DNA from: Mycobacterium aquaticum
GTDB taxonomy: Bacteria; Actinomycetota; Actinomycetes; Mycobacteriales; Mycobacteriaceae
Length of the DNA stretch: 64,000 bases
Assembly (NCBI RefSeq): GCF_002086485.1
Contig: NZ_MVHF01000027.1
Location: 1-64,000, forward strand
Direction of reading: 5' to 3'
In this document: positions 34,501 through 42,733 of the stretch, piece after piece
Numbering within the stretch: position 1 is the stretch's first letter
How the letters are laid out: each line of letters starts with the position of its first letter
Made by a program: the position numbers and the translations under genes
The notes under the pieces: generated by a model
What the model was told of the DNA's origin: nothing
The model's input: the letters and a program-made list of their open reading frames with translations, nothing else
Databases searched by the model: none

Positions 34501-35169
34501 ATGGCCGAGCAGGCTGGCGCCGCTTCGGCGCAGGACAACCGTGGCGGTCGTGGTGACCGCGACGGCCGTGGCCGCCGCGATGACCGTGGTGGCCGTGGCC
34601 GCGGCGACGACCGTGGTGAGAAGAGCAACTACATCGAGCGCGTGGTCACGATCAACCGCGTGTCCAAGGTGGTCAAGGGTGGCCGCCGGTTCAGCTTCAC
34701 CGCTCTGGTGATCGTCGGCGACGGTCACGGCATGGTCGGTGTGGGCTACGGCAAGGCCAAGGAAGTTCCGGCCGCCATCGCCAAGGGTGTCGAGGAAGCG
34801 CGCAAGGGCTTCTTCCGGGTTCCGCTGATCGGCGGCACCATCACCCACCCCGTGCAGGGCGAAGCCGCTGCCGGTGTGGTGATGCTGCGTCCGGCCAGCC
34901 CCGGTACCGGTGTGATCGCCGGTGGCGCCGCCCGCGCCGTGCTGGAATGCGCTGGGGTGCACGACATCCTGGCCAAGTCGCTGGGTAGCGACAACGCGAT
35001 CAACGTGGTTCACGCCACCGTTGCCGCGCTGAAGCTGCTGCAGCGTCCGGAAGAGGTGGCGGCCCGTCGCGGTCTGCCCATCGAGGATGTTGCGCCGGCC
35101 GGCATGCTGCGGGCCCGACGCGAGAGCGAAGCGCTGGCTGCTGCAGCCGCGCGTGAGGGATCGGCATAA
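34501..35169 (+). CDS. rpsE: 30S ribosomal protein uS5
   Basis: 222 residues. The core starts at NYIERVVTINRVSKVVKGGRRFSF and includes the double-stranded RNA-binding domain and the conserved GSDNAINVVHAT. uS5 forms part of the mRNA entry channel and affects fidelity. A 40-residue N-terminal extension of Arg/Gly/Asp repeats (RGDRDGRGRRDDRGGRG) is longer than in enterobacteria. Two ATGs are adjacent; the second has better spacing to GAGAGGA. Confidence 0.97.
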   Translation: MAEQAGAASAQDNRGGRGDRDGRGRRDDRGGRGRGDDRGEKSNYIERVVTINRVSKVVKGGRRFSFTALVIVGDGHGMVGVGYGKAKEVPAAIAKGVEEARKGFFRVPLIGGTITHPVQGEAAAGVVMLRPASPGTGVIAGGAARAVLECAGVHDILAKSLGSDNAINVVHATVAALKLLQRPEEVAARRGLPIEDVAPAGMLRARRESEALAAAAAREGSA

Positions 35170-35171
35170 CC

Positions 35172-35354
35172 ATGGCAGAGCTCAAGATCACCCAGGTGCG
35201 CGGGGTCATCGGCGCACGCTGGAAGCAGCGCGAAAGCCTGCGGACGCTGGGACTGAAGAAGATCCGTCAGTCCGTGGTTCGTGAGGACAACGCCCAGACC
35301 CGCGGTCTGATCAATGTTGTGCATCACCTCGTCGAGGTGGAGGAAGTCAAATGA
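35172..35354 (+). CDS. rpmD: 50S ribosomal protein uL30
   Basis: 60 residues, the whole family domain: LKITQVRGVIGARWKQRESLRTLGLKKIRQSVVREDN and a closing HLVEVEEVK. It binds 23S rRNA domain II on the large subunit. Its stop overlaps the start of rplO (ATGA), giving coupled translation. Confidence 0.98.
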   Translation: MAELKITQVRGVIGARWKQRESLRTLGLKKIRQSVVREDNAQTRGLINVVHHLVEVEEVK

Positions 35355-35794
35355 GCGTTATCAAGCTTCATGACCTGAAGCCGGCTGCGGGCTCGAAGAC
35401 CGCCAAGACCCGCGTTGGTCGTGGTGAGGGCTCCAAGGGTAAGACCGCCGGTCGCGGTACCAAGGGCACCAAGGCCCGCAAGAACGTCCCGGTGACGTTC
35501 GAGGGTGGCCAGATGCCGATCCACATGCGGCTGCCGAAGCTCAAGGGCTTCAAGAACCGCTTCCGGACCGAGTATGAGGTCGTCAACGTCGGCGACATCA
35601 ACAAGGCCTTCCCGCAGGGCGGCACCATCGGTGTCGACGAGCTGGTGGCCAAGGGTCTGGTTCGCAAGAACAGCCTGGTCAAGGTTCTCGGCGACGGCAA
35701 GCTGACCGCCAAGGTCGACGTCACCGCCAACAAGTTCAGCGGCAGCGCCCGTGAGGCCATCACCGCTGCAGGCGGTTCGGTCACCGAACTGTAG
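35351..35794 (+). CDS. rplO: 50S ribosomal protein uL15
   Basis: 147 residues. The Gly/Lys-rich N-terminus with GRGEGSKGKTAGRGTKGTKAR and FEGGQMPIHMRLPKLKGFKN, and the C-terminal KFSGSAREAITAAGGSVTEL, identify it. It is a late assembly protein joining several 23S rRNA domains. Last ribosomal gene of the block; in H37Rv the next gene is sppA, but here about 8 kb of other genes intervene. Confidence 0.98.
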   Translation: MSVIKLHDLKPAAGSKTAKTRVGRGEGSKGKTAGRGTKGTKARKNVPVTFEGGQMPIHMRLPKLKGFKNRFRTEYEVVNVGDINKAFPQGGTIGVDELVAKGLVRKNSLVKVLGDGKLTAKVDVTANKFSGSAREAITAAGGSVTEL

Positions 35795-35806
35795 ATTTCG
35801 GCGTGC

Positions 35807-35838
35807 AAAGGCCCTCGCTTCGGCGGGGGCCTTTTCCG
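35807..35838 (+). terminator. intrinsic terminator of the ribosomal operon
   Basis: AAAGGCCCTCGC, loop TTCG, then GCGGGGGCCTTT, a 12-bp stem with one T-G wobble, running into TTTTCC. A textbook intrinsic terminator 13 bases after the rplO stop. Confidence 0.9.
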
Positions 35839-35851
35839 TTGCCGCCCCTTT

Positions 35852-35911
35852 CGCGAATGTGAATCGTCTGCGAGATCCCGCGCGATTTCTCGCAGAGGAT
35901 GCACGCTCGCG
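35852..35911. repeat. inverted-repeat hairpin element, copy 2
   Basis: Left part CGCGAATGTGAATCGTCTGCGA corresponds to the left part of the copy at 29655 with few changes. Inner arms CTGCGAGA (35868-35875) and TCTCGCAG (35888-35895) pair perfectly; outer arms CGCGAATGTGA and GCACGCTCGCG pair at 8 of 11. It sits behind the rplO terminator and ahead of the flavin dehydrogenase. Confidence 0.6.
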
Positions 35912-35958
35912 GTGGCTTCGTATTGAATACGGATACGAGCGGGACGGGAGGCGCGGCT

Positions 35959-37629
35959 GTGGATGCCGATGTGATCGTGGTGGGCGGGGGACTGGCCGGA
36001 CTGGTCGCCACCCGTGAATTGACCCGGCGCGGAAAGAAAGTCGCCGTGGTCGATCAGGAGAACGCAGCCAACCTCGGCGGTCAGGCGTTCTGGTCGTTCG
36101 GCGGTATCTTCCTCGTCGGCAGCCCTGAGCAACGCCGGTTGGGAATCAAGGATTCGCTCGAGCTGGCGTGGAACGACTGGCAGGGCAGCGCCGCGTTCGA
36201 CCGTGGCGACGACGAAGATGCCTGGGCGGTCAAATGGGCCCGAGCCTACGTGGAGTTCGCCGCCGGCGAGAAACGCGCGTACCTTTCCGAGCACGGCATC
36301 ACCTTCGTACCGACCGTGGGTTGGGCCGAGCGGGGAGATCTGCGCGCCGATGGGCACGGCAATTCGGTGCCCAGGTTTCACGTCGCGTGGGGTACGGGCA
36401 CGGGAATCGTTGAACCCTTTGTGAATTCGGCTCGGAGCGCAGCCGGTGACGGGCTCGTGACGTTTCGCCACCGGCATCGTGTCGACGAACTGGTGTTCAC
36501 CGATGGTGCCGTCACCGGCGTCCGCGGCGTGGTGCTGGCCCCCGATGACGCGCCCCGCGGTGCGCCGTCGAACCGCGACGTCGTCGGGGACTTCGAACTG
36601 AGCGCGCAGGCCGTCGTCGTCGCCTCGGGCGGGATCGGCGCGAACCATGAGATGGTGCGGCGCTACTGGCCGTCGCGCATGGGCACTCCGCCGCGGTCGA
36701 TGATCACCGGCGTCCCCGCCTACGTGGACGGTCGCATGCTCGACATCGCTGCCGACGCCGGTGTGCGCCTGGTGAACCGGGACCGCATGTGGCACTACAC
36801 CGAAGGCATCCAGAACTGGAACCCGATCTGGCCCGACCACGCGATCCGGATCCTGCCCGGCCCGTCGTCGATGTGGTTCGACGCCATCGGCCGACGCCTG
36901 CCCGCGCCCTACCTGCCTGGCTACGACACCCTGGGTACCTTGCGCCATCTGCGCACCGATCCCGACATCGCGGGCCATGACCATTCCTGGTTCATCCTGA
37001 CCCAGAAGATCATCGAGAAGGAGTTCGCACTGTCGGGCTCGGAGCAGAATCCCGACATCACCGGCAAGAACAGGTCTGCGATGCTGCGCGAGCGGGTGCT
37101 GAGTCGCTCGGCGCCGGGGCCGGTCGAGGCGTTCAAACGCCACGGTGCCGACTTCGTCGTCGCCGACGATCTCGAATCCCTCGTGGCCAAGATGAACACG
37201 CTCACCGACGAGCCGCTGCTGGACGCGCAAGCCATCCGGGCTCAAATCGAGTCTCGTGACCTGCAATTCGCCAACCCGTTCGCCAAAGATGCTCAGGTGC
37301 AAGGCATCCGCAATGCGCGGCGCTACCTCGGTGACCGGCTGGCTCGCGTCGCCGCGCCACACCGCATCCTCGATCCGTCCGCGGGCCCGCTGATCGGCGT
37401 CAAACTGCACATCCTGACCCGAAAGACGTTGGGCGGCATCCAGACCGATCTGTCGTCGCGCGCATTCGGGACTGGCGGTCAAATCATCTCCGGGCTCTAT
37501 GCCGCGGGTGAGGCCGCCGGGTTCGGTGGCGGCGGCGTGCATGGTTACAACGCACTCGAGGGCACGTTCCTGGGCGGGTGCATCTTCTCGGGACGTGCCG
37601 CCGGGCGGGCGGCGGCCGAAGCGCTCTAG
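35959..37629 (+). CDS. FAD-binding dehydrogenase, ketosteroid-dehydrogenase-like
   Basis: A 556-residue flavoprotein. The dinucleotide fold VIVVGGGLAGLVATRELTRRGKKVAVVDQE is at the N-terminus, a substrate domain lies in the middle and the FAD-closing GLYAAGEAAGFGGGGVHGYNALEGTFLGGCIFSGRAAG is at the C-terminus. It belongs with the fumarate reductase/3-ketosteroid-delta-1-dehydrogenase group (COG3573 type); substrate unknown. The GTG at 35959 with GGGAG upstream is used; the frame also opens at an ATG inside the repeat element (35899), which would add 20 unconserved residues. Its stop overlaps that of the convergent oxidoreductase. Confidence 0.85.
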   Translation: MDADVIVVGGGLAGLVATRELTRRGKKVAVVDQENAANLGGQAFWSFGGIFLVGSPEQRRLGIKDSLELAWNDWQGSAAFDRGDDEDAWAVKWARAYVEFAAGEKRAYLSEHGITFVPTVGWAERGDLRADGHGNSVPRFHVAWGTGTGIVEPFVNSARSAAGDGLVTFRHRHRVDELVFTDGAVTGVRGVVLAPDDAPRGAPSNRDVVGDFELSAQAVVVASGGIGANHEMVRRYWPSRMGTPPRSMITGVPAYVDGRMLDIAADAGVRLVNRDRMWHYTEGIQNWNPIWPDHAIRILPGPSSMWFDAIGRRLPAPYLPGYDTLGTLRHLRTDPDIAGHDHSWFILTQKIIEKEFALSGSEQNPDITGKNRSAMLRERVLSRSAPGPVEAFKRHGADFVVADDLESLVAKMNTLTDEPLLDAQAIRAQIESRDLQFANPFAKDAQVQGIRNARRYLGDRLARVAAPHRILDPSAGPLIGVKLHILTRKTLGGIQTDLSSRAFGTGGQIISGLYAAGEAAGFGGGGVHGYNALEGTFLGGCIFSGRAAGRAAAEAL

Positions 37630-38552
37630 GTGAGTTGCGGTATGACCTCGGCGGCCAGCCGTTCCATCTGCTCACGGTCCTCGGCGATGTTCGCGCCTGC
37701 GGGGTTGAGCACGACCATCTGGGCGCCGGCGTCGGCCACCTCCTGCAGCCCGCGCACCACGTCTGCCGGCGTGCCCGACACCGGGACCGCCTCGATGCCG
37801 GGCATCTGGCCGTAGATGCGGTGCAGCCCTTCGACGACTCGCTCGCGGGCGCGGGCGGGGTCGTCGTCGATCATCAGGTACACCCGCTTGCCGATGGTGT
37901 AGCCGGCCGGATCCTTGCCCTGCTCGTCGAGTTCGCGGCGCACCGTCTGGACCGACTCGGCGAATGTGGCGGTGGTCGACGACCCGGCTCCGAGGAACGA
38001 GTCCCCGTACCGGACCGCCCGGGCCAGCGCATTGGGCGCGGTGCCACCGAACCAGATCGGCGGGTGCGGGCGCTGCACGGGCTTCGGCTGGATCGGCAGG
38101 TCCTCGACGTCGCGGAACTGGCCGTGAAACGTGATGCGCGGTTTGTCGGACCAGGCCGCCTTCATCAACTCCAAGCCCTCGTTGAAGTAGCTGACGAACT
38201 TGGCGCGGTCCACCCCGAACGCGGCGAACGGCCGGAAGTTGCCGCCGTGCCCGACCCCGACGTCGAGGCGCCCGTGGCTGAGCTGGTCGACGGCCGTGAT
38301 GGCCGACGCGAGCTGCAGCGGATCGTGCAGGGAGGTGATGAGCACGGCCACTCCGAGCCGAAGCCGGGTGGTGCAGGCCGCCGCATACGACAACAGCTCC
38401 AGCGGCGCGACGCCCGGCGCCTCGCCGATCGTCTGCTCCATGGTCCAACCGCCCTCGAACCCCAACTCCTCGGCGCGAGCCAGATAGGCCTTCAGACCCT
38501 CATCGTCGAACCGACCCGTCACCAGCTGCGGTATCGAAATCGAGAACTTCAC
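37626..38552 (-). CDS. LLM-class F420-dependent oxidoreductase
   Basis: A 308-residue luciferase-like TIM barrel. VKFSISIPQLV starts the first strand; TIGEAPGVAPLELLSYAAACTTRLRLGVAVLI, LSHGRLDVGVGHGG and HPPIWFGGTAPNALARAVRYGD are the usual signatures, the last holding the cofactor-phosphate pocket. Mycobacterial members mostly use F420 to oxidise or reduce small organics. GTG starts at 38552 and 38558 are equally possible. It is the last gene in a run with a hydrolase, a PHA synthase and an acyl-CoA ligase, with 28 bases to the hydrolase. Confidence 0.85.
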   Translation of the reverse strand: MKFSISIPQLVTGRFDDEGLKAYLARAEELGFEGGWTMEQTIGEAPGVAPLELLSYAAACTTRLRLGVAVLITSLHDPLQLASAITAVDQLSHGRLDVGVGHGGNFRPFAAFGVDRAKFVSYFNEGLELMKAAWSDKPRITFHGQFRDVEDLPIQPKPVQRPHPPIWFGGTAPNALARAVRYGDSFLGAGSSTTATFAESVQTVRRELDEQGKDPAGYTIGKRVYLMIDDDPARARERVVEGLHRIYGQMPGIEAVPVSGTPADVVRGLQEVADAGAQMVVLNPAGANIAEDREQMERLAAEVIPQLT

Positions 38553-38580
38553 CCTCACCACGGTACGGTGCGGCGCCGCG

Positions 38581-39387
38581 TCAAGCGCGGTCTCCGGGCT
38601 CCTCCAAGAAGCTGCAGATAGCCGGGGCCAGCTCGTCGGCATTGGCGACCAGGTCGATGTGACCGCCAGGATGGCTCAGCATCTGCGCGTGCGGCATCAG
38701 GCGACTCATGATGTGGGCGTTGGCAATCGGGATGATGGGATCGTCGGTGCCCGCCACCAGCAGCGTGGGTTGGCGGATCGCGGGCAGGGCGAACAGGCTC
38801 GTCCAGACGGCCCCGGCGAGCAACTGGTGCAGATAGCCCATCTTCGACCCGGCATGCAGCTGGGTTCCGAAGATCTTGGCGATGTCGAAGCCGTGATCAC
38901 GGGCCGCGCCGCCATAAAGCTCACCGGCAATGGCCGACACATATTCCGGATCCCGAAAACGCCGCGGCGTCAACATCTTCGCCAGCACCCGCGGATGAGC
39001 CGGCACCATCAACGCGCCGGTGCCCGTCGCCACCAGAACCAGACGCCTGCAGCGGCGGGGATTCTGGAATGCGAACTGCTGGGCCAGCGCCCCACCCCAG
39101 GACAGGCCCAGGACGTCGACGACGTCGAGGCCGAGCTTGGTCAACACCCGTCCCAGCACCCAGGCCAGGTAGGGAAAGCCGTACGGCAGGGCCGAGACCG
39201 GGGAACCACCCGTGCCCGGGACGTCGAACCGAACCACCGTCAGATCGGGATCAAGTGCCGCGACGAAGGGGTCGAGCACCTCCAGGCTCGCCCCGATCCC
39301 GTTGCACAGCACCAGTGGGACACCGGTGCCGGGGCGGACATCCACCCGGATGCGTTGCCCGCCTGCGGCGACGTAGGTCTCGGTCAT
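38581..39387 (-). CDS. alpha/beta hydrolase, PHA depolymerase-like
   Basis: A 268-residue alpha/beta-hydrolase with nucleophile elbow GLSWGG (S96), acid in AGTDDPIIP and His in PGGHID. The GLSWGGALAQQFA helix and the overall size resemble intracellular medium-chain-length polyhydroxyalkanoate depolymerases. Its position four bases after the PHA synthase supports a role in mobilising the polymer. It has no signal peptide. A general esterase is the alternative. Confidence 0.78.
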   Translation of the reverse strand: MTETYVAAGGQRIRVDVRPGTGVPLVLCNGIGASLEVLDPFVAALDPDLTVVRFDVPGTGGSPVSALPYGFPYLAWVLGRVLTKLGLDVVDVLGLSWGGALAQQFAFQNPRRCRRLVLVATGTGALMVPAHPRVLAKMLTPRRFRDPEYVSAIAGELYGGAARDHGFDIAKIFGTQLHAGSKMGYLHQLLAGAVWTSLFALPAIRQPTLLVAGTDDPIIPIANAHIMSRLMPHAQMLSHPGGHIDLVANADELAPAICSFLEEPGDRA

Positions 39388-39391
39388 GGCC

Positions 39392-41077
39392 TCAGCTCTC
39401 ATGGACGTAGGTTCCGGGCGCCGGGGCCAGTGGCTCGTAACCGGGACCGCCGAGGGCTTGGGGCGCATCGACTTCCGGCCCGCTGCGCTCGCCCAGCCAC
39501 GCCATGTAGTGCGGCCACCACGAATCCTTCTTGGGTTCATTTTCGGTGAGCCATTCCTCGGCGGTGGAGTCGTCGACCGCGCCCGCCCGGAACGACGCCT
39601 TCGGGTTGCCCGGAGGATTGACGAGCGCGGCGATGTGGCCGCTCGTGGACAGCACGTAGGTGTTGTCCTTGCTGCCCAGCAGCTGAGCACTGCGGTAGGT
39701 GGCCTGCCACGGGCAGATATGGTCGGCAACACCGCCGATCACGTAGGCGTCGTTGGTCACCTTGCCGAGGTCGACCGGGGTGCCGAGCATGCTCACCGCA
39801 CCCGGCGTGGTCAGTGAATTGTGCAGGCCCATCAACACCATCTCGCGGTGCAGGGCGGCAGTCATCCGGGTGGTGTCGGCGTTCCAGAACAGTACATCGA
39901 AGGGCGCCGGTTCGCGGCCCTGCACATAGTTGTTCACCCAGTACCGCCACACCAGGTCGGTCGGGCGCAGCCAGGCAAACATCTCGGCCATGGCCCGCCC
40001 GTCCAGGTAACCGGCACGGGCCGACGACCGGATCGCGGCGTGCGCGGAGCGCTCGCTCATCGCCGCGGAGGCGAAACCGGCCCGGTTCTGGTCGAGCACC
40101 GTGACGGCCAGCGTGAGCCCGGCGATCTTGTCGGCCTCGCCGATCTCGGCGAGATGGGCGGCCACCATCGCCGCCAGAATGCCGCCCGAGCAGGTTGCCA
40201 GCAGGTGCGCACTGTCGGTGCCCGCGATCTCCCGGACCGCGTCGAGCGCCTCGATGATCGCGCCGCCGTAGGCGTCGAATCCCCAATCCCGGTGCCGGGC
40301 TTGCGGATTGCGCCACGAAATGGCGAACACCTGCTGCCCCTGAGCCACGAAGTATTCGATCATGCTGCGGCCAGGCGCGATGTCCATGATGTAGAACTTG
40401 TTGATCACCGGCGGCACCATCAGCAGCGGGATCTGCCGCACGGTGGGGGTCTGGGGCGCGTAGTGGATCAACTCGAACATCCGGGTCTTGAGCACCACCG
40501 CGCCCTTGGTGATCGCGACGGTCTCACCGACGGTGTACGCGTCGGGTTCGACCATCGCGGGCACTCTCGGCTTGGCAGCCATGTCACGGGCGAAGGCTTT
40601 CACGCCGCGCACCGCCGACAGGCCGCCGGTGTCGATGAGCGCCTTCCAACCCAGCGGGCTCAGGATCGGGCTGTTGCTGGGTGAGAGGCCTTCGAGGATG
40701 TTGTCCAGCACGAAACGCATCTTGTCGCGATCTCGCCAGTCCAGGTCGGCGGCGGCGAACAGCGCCTCGGCGGTGTCGGCCGCGGCCAGGTAGGCCTGCA
40801 TCGTGCGGCGCATCAACGGATTACCCTGCCAGGCCGGATCGGTGAACCGCTTGTCGGAGCGGGCCGGAGCGCGCTCGGAATTGCCGGTGGCGATCGCAGC
40901 GAGTTCACGGCCGAGGCCGCCGATCTGGTCGGCGACGGTGCGGGGCTGACGGGCCAGGCTGCCCCCGAACCTGGCCCAGGACTGGTTGGGCATCATCCGG
41001 CCGGCAAAGCTGCGGGTCGAATTGACCAGTAGCAGGTCCAGCGGTGCGGCGAGTTCATCGAAACGGTTGTCGGTCAT
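39392..41077 (-). CDS. phaC: polyhydroxyalkanoate synthase (class II-like)
   Basis: A 561-residue alpha/beta-hydrolase fold polymerase. The N-terminal domain (about 1-200) has RRTMQAYLAAADTAEAL and NSPILSPLGWKALIDTGG; the catalytic core has PLLMVPPVINKFYIMDIAPGRSMIEY, the lipase-like box with C296 (LLATCSGG), the Asp region YVIGGVADHICPW and His region STSGHIAALVNPPGN. This Cys-Asp-His triad and NSP(I/L)…NP motif set define PhaC. It polymerises 3-hydroxyacyl-CoA. The acyl-CoA ligase upstream could supply substrate; no PhaA, PhaB or PhaJ gene is beside it. Confidence 0.9.
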   Translation of the reverse strand: MTDNRFDELAAPLDLLLVNSTRSFAGRMMPNQSWARFGGSLARQPRTVADQIGGLGRELAAIATGNSERAPARSDKRFTDPAWQGNPLMRRTMQAYLAAADTAEALFAAADLDWRDRDKMRFVLDNILEGLSPSNSPILSPLGWKALIDTGGLSAVRGVKAFARDMAAKPRVPAMVEPDAYTVGETVAITKGAVVLKTRMFELIHYAPQTPTVRQIPLLMVPPVINKFYIMDIAPGRSMIEYFVAQGQQVFAISWRNPQARHRDWGFDAYGGAIIEALDAVREIAGTDSAHLLATCSGGILAAMVAAHLAEIGEADKIAGLTLAVTVLDQNRAGFASAAMSERSAHAAIRSSARAGYLDGRAMAEMFAWLRPTDLVWRYWVNNYVQGREPAPFDVLFWNADTTRMTAALHREMVLMGLHNSLTTPGAVSMLGTPVDLGKVTNDAYVIGGVADHICPWQATYRSAQLLGSKDNTYVLSTSGHIAALVNPPGNPKASFRAGAVDDSTAEEWLTENEPKKDSWWPHYMAWLGERSGPEVDAPQALGGPGYEPLAPAPGTYVHES

Positions 41078-41082
41078 GGCGA

Positions 41083-42588
41083 TCAGTTGCTTTCGGTGGA
41101 GGGGATGGCGATCTCGCGGCGCAGGATCTTGCCGGTCGGTCCTTTGGGCAGGGCGTCGACCAGCCAGACGCGGCGCGGGTACTTGTAGGCGGCGACGCGT
41201 TGTTTGACGAAGTCGCGCAGCTCCTCGGGTGCGGTCTCGGCGCCGTCCTTGAGCGCGACCGCCGCTCCGACCTCCTCGCCGAGTGAATCGTGCGGGATGC
41301 CGACGACGCAGGCCTCCGCAACGGCCGGATGCTCGTAGAGCACCTCCTCGATCTCCCGCGGATAGATGTTCAGGCCGCCGCGGATGATCATCTGCTTCTT
41401 GCGGTCGACTATGTAGAAGTAGCCGTCGTCGTCGACCTTGCCGATGTCGCCTGTGCCGAACCAGCCGTCCGGCGAGATCGCCGCGGCGGTGGCCTCGGGC
41501 AGGTTCCAGTAGCCCTTCATGACGTTGTGGCCGCGGATCTGAATCTCGCCGGGCTCACCGGTGGCAACCTCGGTGCCGTTGTCGTCGACGACGCGCATCT
41601 CGACACCTTCGATGGGCGTGCCGATCGAACCGGCCTTGCGCTCGCGGTCGGGATGGTTGAAGCAGGCCACCGGTGAGGTCTCCGAGAGCCCGTAGCCCTC
41701 CAGGATCGTGGTGTCGAACGTCGTCTCGAACTCCGTGAGCACCGGCACCGGCAGGGCCGCGCCGCCGGACGCGCAGATCCGCAAAGTCGTTGCAGCACTG
41801 GGAAATTCGGGTGCCACGGCGAGCAGTGCCGAGTACATGGTCGGCACGCCCTGGAACACCGTCACCCGGTCACGCTGGATCGCCCGCAGCACGGTGCGCG
41901 GGTCGAAGCGGGGGATCAGCACCAGCGTCGCACCGCCGGCCACTGCGGCGTTGAGGCCACACGTCAGGCCGAACACATGGAACAGCGGCAGGCAGCCCAT
42001 GATCACGTCGTCCGGGCCGACCCCGATCAGGGTGCGCAACGTGACCTCGGCGTTGCGGCGCAGGCCACCGTGGGTCAGCTCGGCGCCCTTGGGTTTGCCG
42101 GTGGTACCTGAGGTGTGCAGCACCACCGCGGTGTCCGTGTCGGCCCGCTCGACCGGTTCGCGCTGTTCGGGGAGGTCGCCTATCAGGGCGGGCAGCGTCG
42201 CGTCGTCGACCAGCCAGACCTGTGCGCTCGCCGCCGCGGCGCCGTCGGTGGCGGCCTCGGCGAACGTCGGTGCGCCGAACAGGGCCTTCGCCCCGGTGTT
42301 GGCCAGGTAGAACTCGACCTCCCGCGCCTTCAGCAGCGGGTTCATCGGGACGGCGACGGCACCCCGGCGCATGATGCCGTAGTACGCCACGGCGAATGCC
42401 GCACTGTTCGGCAGCATGATGCCGACCCGGTCGCCGGGGGCGATGCCGGCGCGGTCGAGGAACGTGGCGACGCGGGCCGCCGCGGTGTTGAAGTCGGCGA
42501 AGCTCAGGGTCGTATCGTCACAGCGAAGTGCCGTTCGATCGGGGTACTTCTGCGCTGCTGCAACGAGATTGGTGCTGAGGTTGGTCAC
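41083..42588 (-). CDS. long-chain fatty acid-CoA ligase
   Basis: A 501-residue adenylate-forming enzyme. The ATP loop HTSGTTGKPKG is at 158-168, EGYGLSETSPV and GWFGTGDIGKVDDDGYFYIVDRKKQMII follow, and the C-terminal swivel domain ends in GPTGKILRREI with the catalytic Lys. It activates carboxylates to acyl-CoA. It leads the operon with the PHA synthase (five bases apart). The start lies about 145 bases from the divergent PucR-type regulator, in the gap that holds the palindromic operator. Confidence 0.9.
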   Translation of the reverse strand: MTNLSTNLVAAAQKYPDRTALRCDDTTLSFADFNTAAARVATFLDRAGIAPGDRVGIMLPNSAAFAVAYYGIMRRGAVAVPMNPLLKAREVEFYLANTGAKALFGAPTFAEAATDGAAAASAQVWLVDDATLPALIGDLPEQREPVERADTDTAVVLHTSGTTGKPKGAELTHGGLRRNAEVTLRTLIGVGPDDVIMGCLPLFHVFGLTCGLNAAVAGGATLVLIPRFDPRTVLRAIQRDRVTVFQGVPTMYSALLAVAPEFPSAATTLRICASGGAALPVPVLTEFETTFDTTILEGYGLSETSPVACFNHPDRERKAGSIGTPIEGVEMRVVDDNGTEVATGEPGEIQIRGHNVMKGYWNLPEATAAAISPDGWFGTGDIGKVDDDGYFYIVDRKKQMIIRGGLNIYPREIEEVLYEHPAVAEACVVGIPHDSLGEEVGAAVALKDGAETAPEELRDFVKQRVAAYKYPRRVWLVDALPKGPTGKILRREIAIPSTESN

Positions 42589-42688
42589 GGTCTCCTCCGG
42601 GTGCCGACGTTGTCGTTCGATACCTCAACTGTGCGGCCAGAGCTGCGGGAAGAACATGGTGGCGGGAACAACGTCGCAGGCAGTCTGC

Positions 42689-42702
42689 TGTGAGCGCTCA
42701 CA
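42689..42702. promoter_or_regulatory. perfect 14-bp palindrome, probable operator
   Basis: TGTGAGC and GCTCACA with no spacer. It stands between the divergent acyl-CoA ligase and PucR-type genes, at about -45 to -32 from the predicted start point of the regulator. Its 14 bases equal the core of the artificial symmetric lac operator, though no LacI-type gene is near. Confidence 0.6.
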
Positions 42703-42720
42703 CCCGGGGGCCCGCGGGCC

Positions 42721-42726
42721 TATCGT
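42721..42726 (+). promoter_or_regulatory. -10 box TATCGT of the PucR-type gene
   Basis: TATCGT ends seven bases before the ATG at 42734; no Shine-Dalgarno is present, so a leaderless mRNA is likely. The palindrome above would overlap the -35 position. Confidence 0.42.
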
Positions 42727-42733
42727 GTCACTC

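Noticed and set aside
35899..35958. Earlier start for the flavin dehydrogenase inside the repeat element
   Set aside because: The GTG at 35959 has GGGAG before it and gives the usual short run to the FAD-binding strand.
35368..37542. A 724-codon open frame on the minus strand across rplO and the flavin dehydrogenase
   Set aside because: It is antisense to two genes with clear family motifs and crosses a terminator; long antisense frames are expected in GC-rich DNA with strong third-position G/C.
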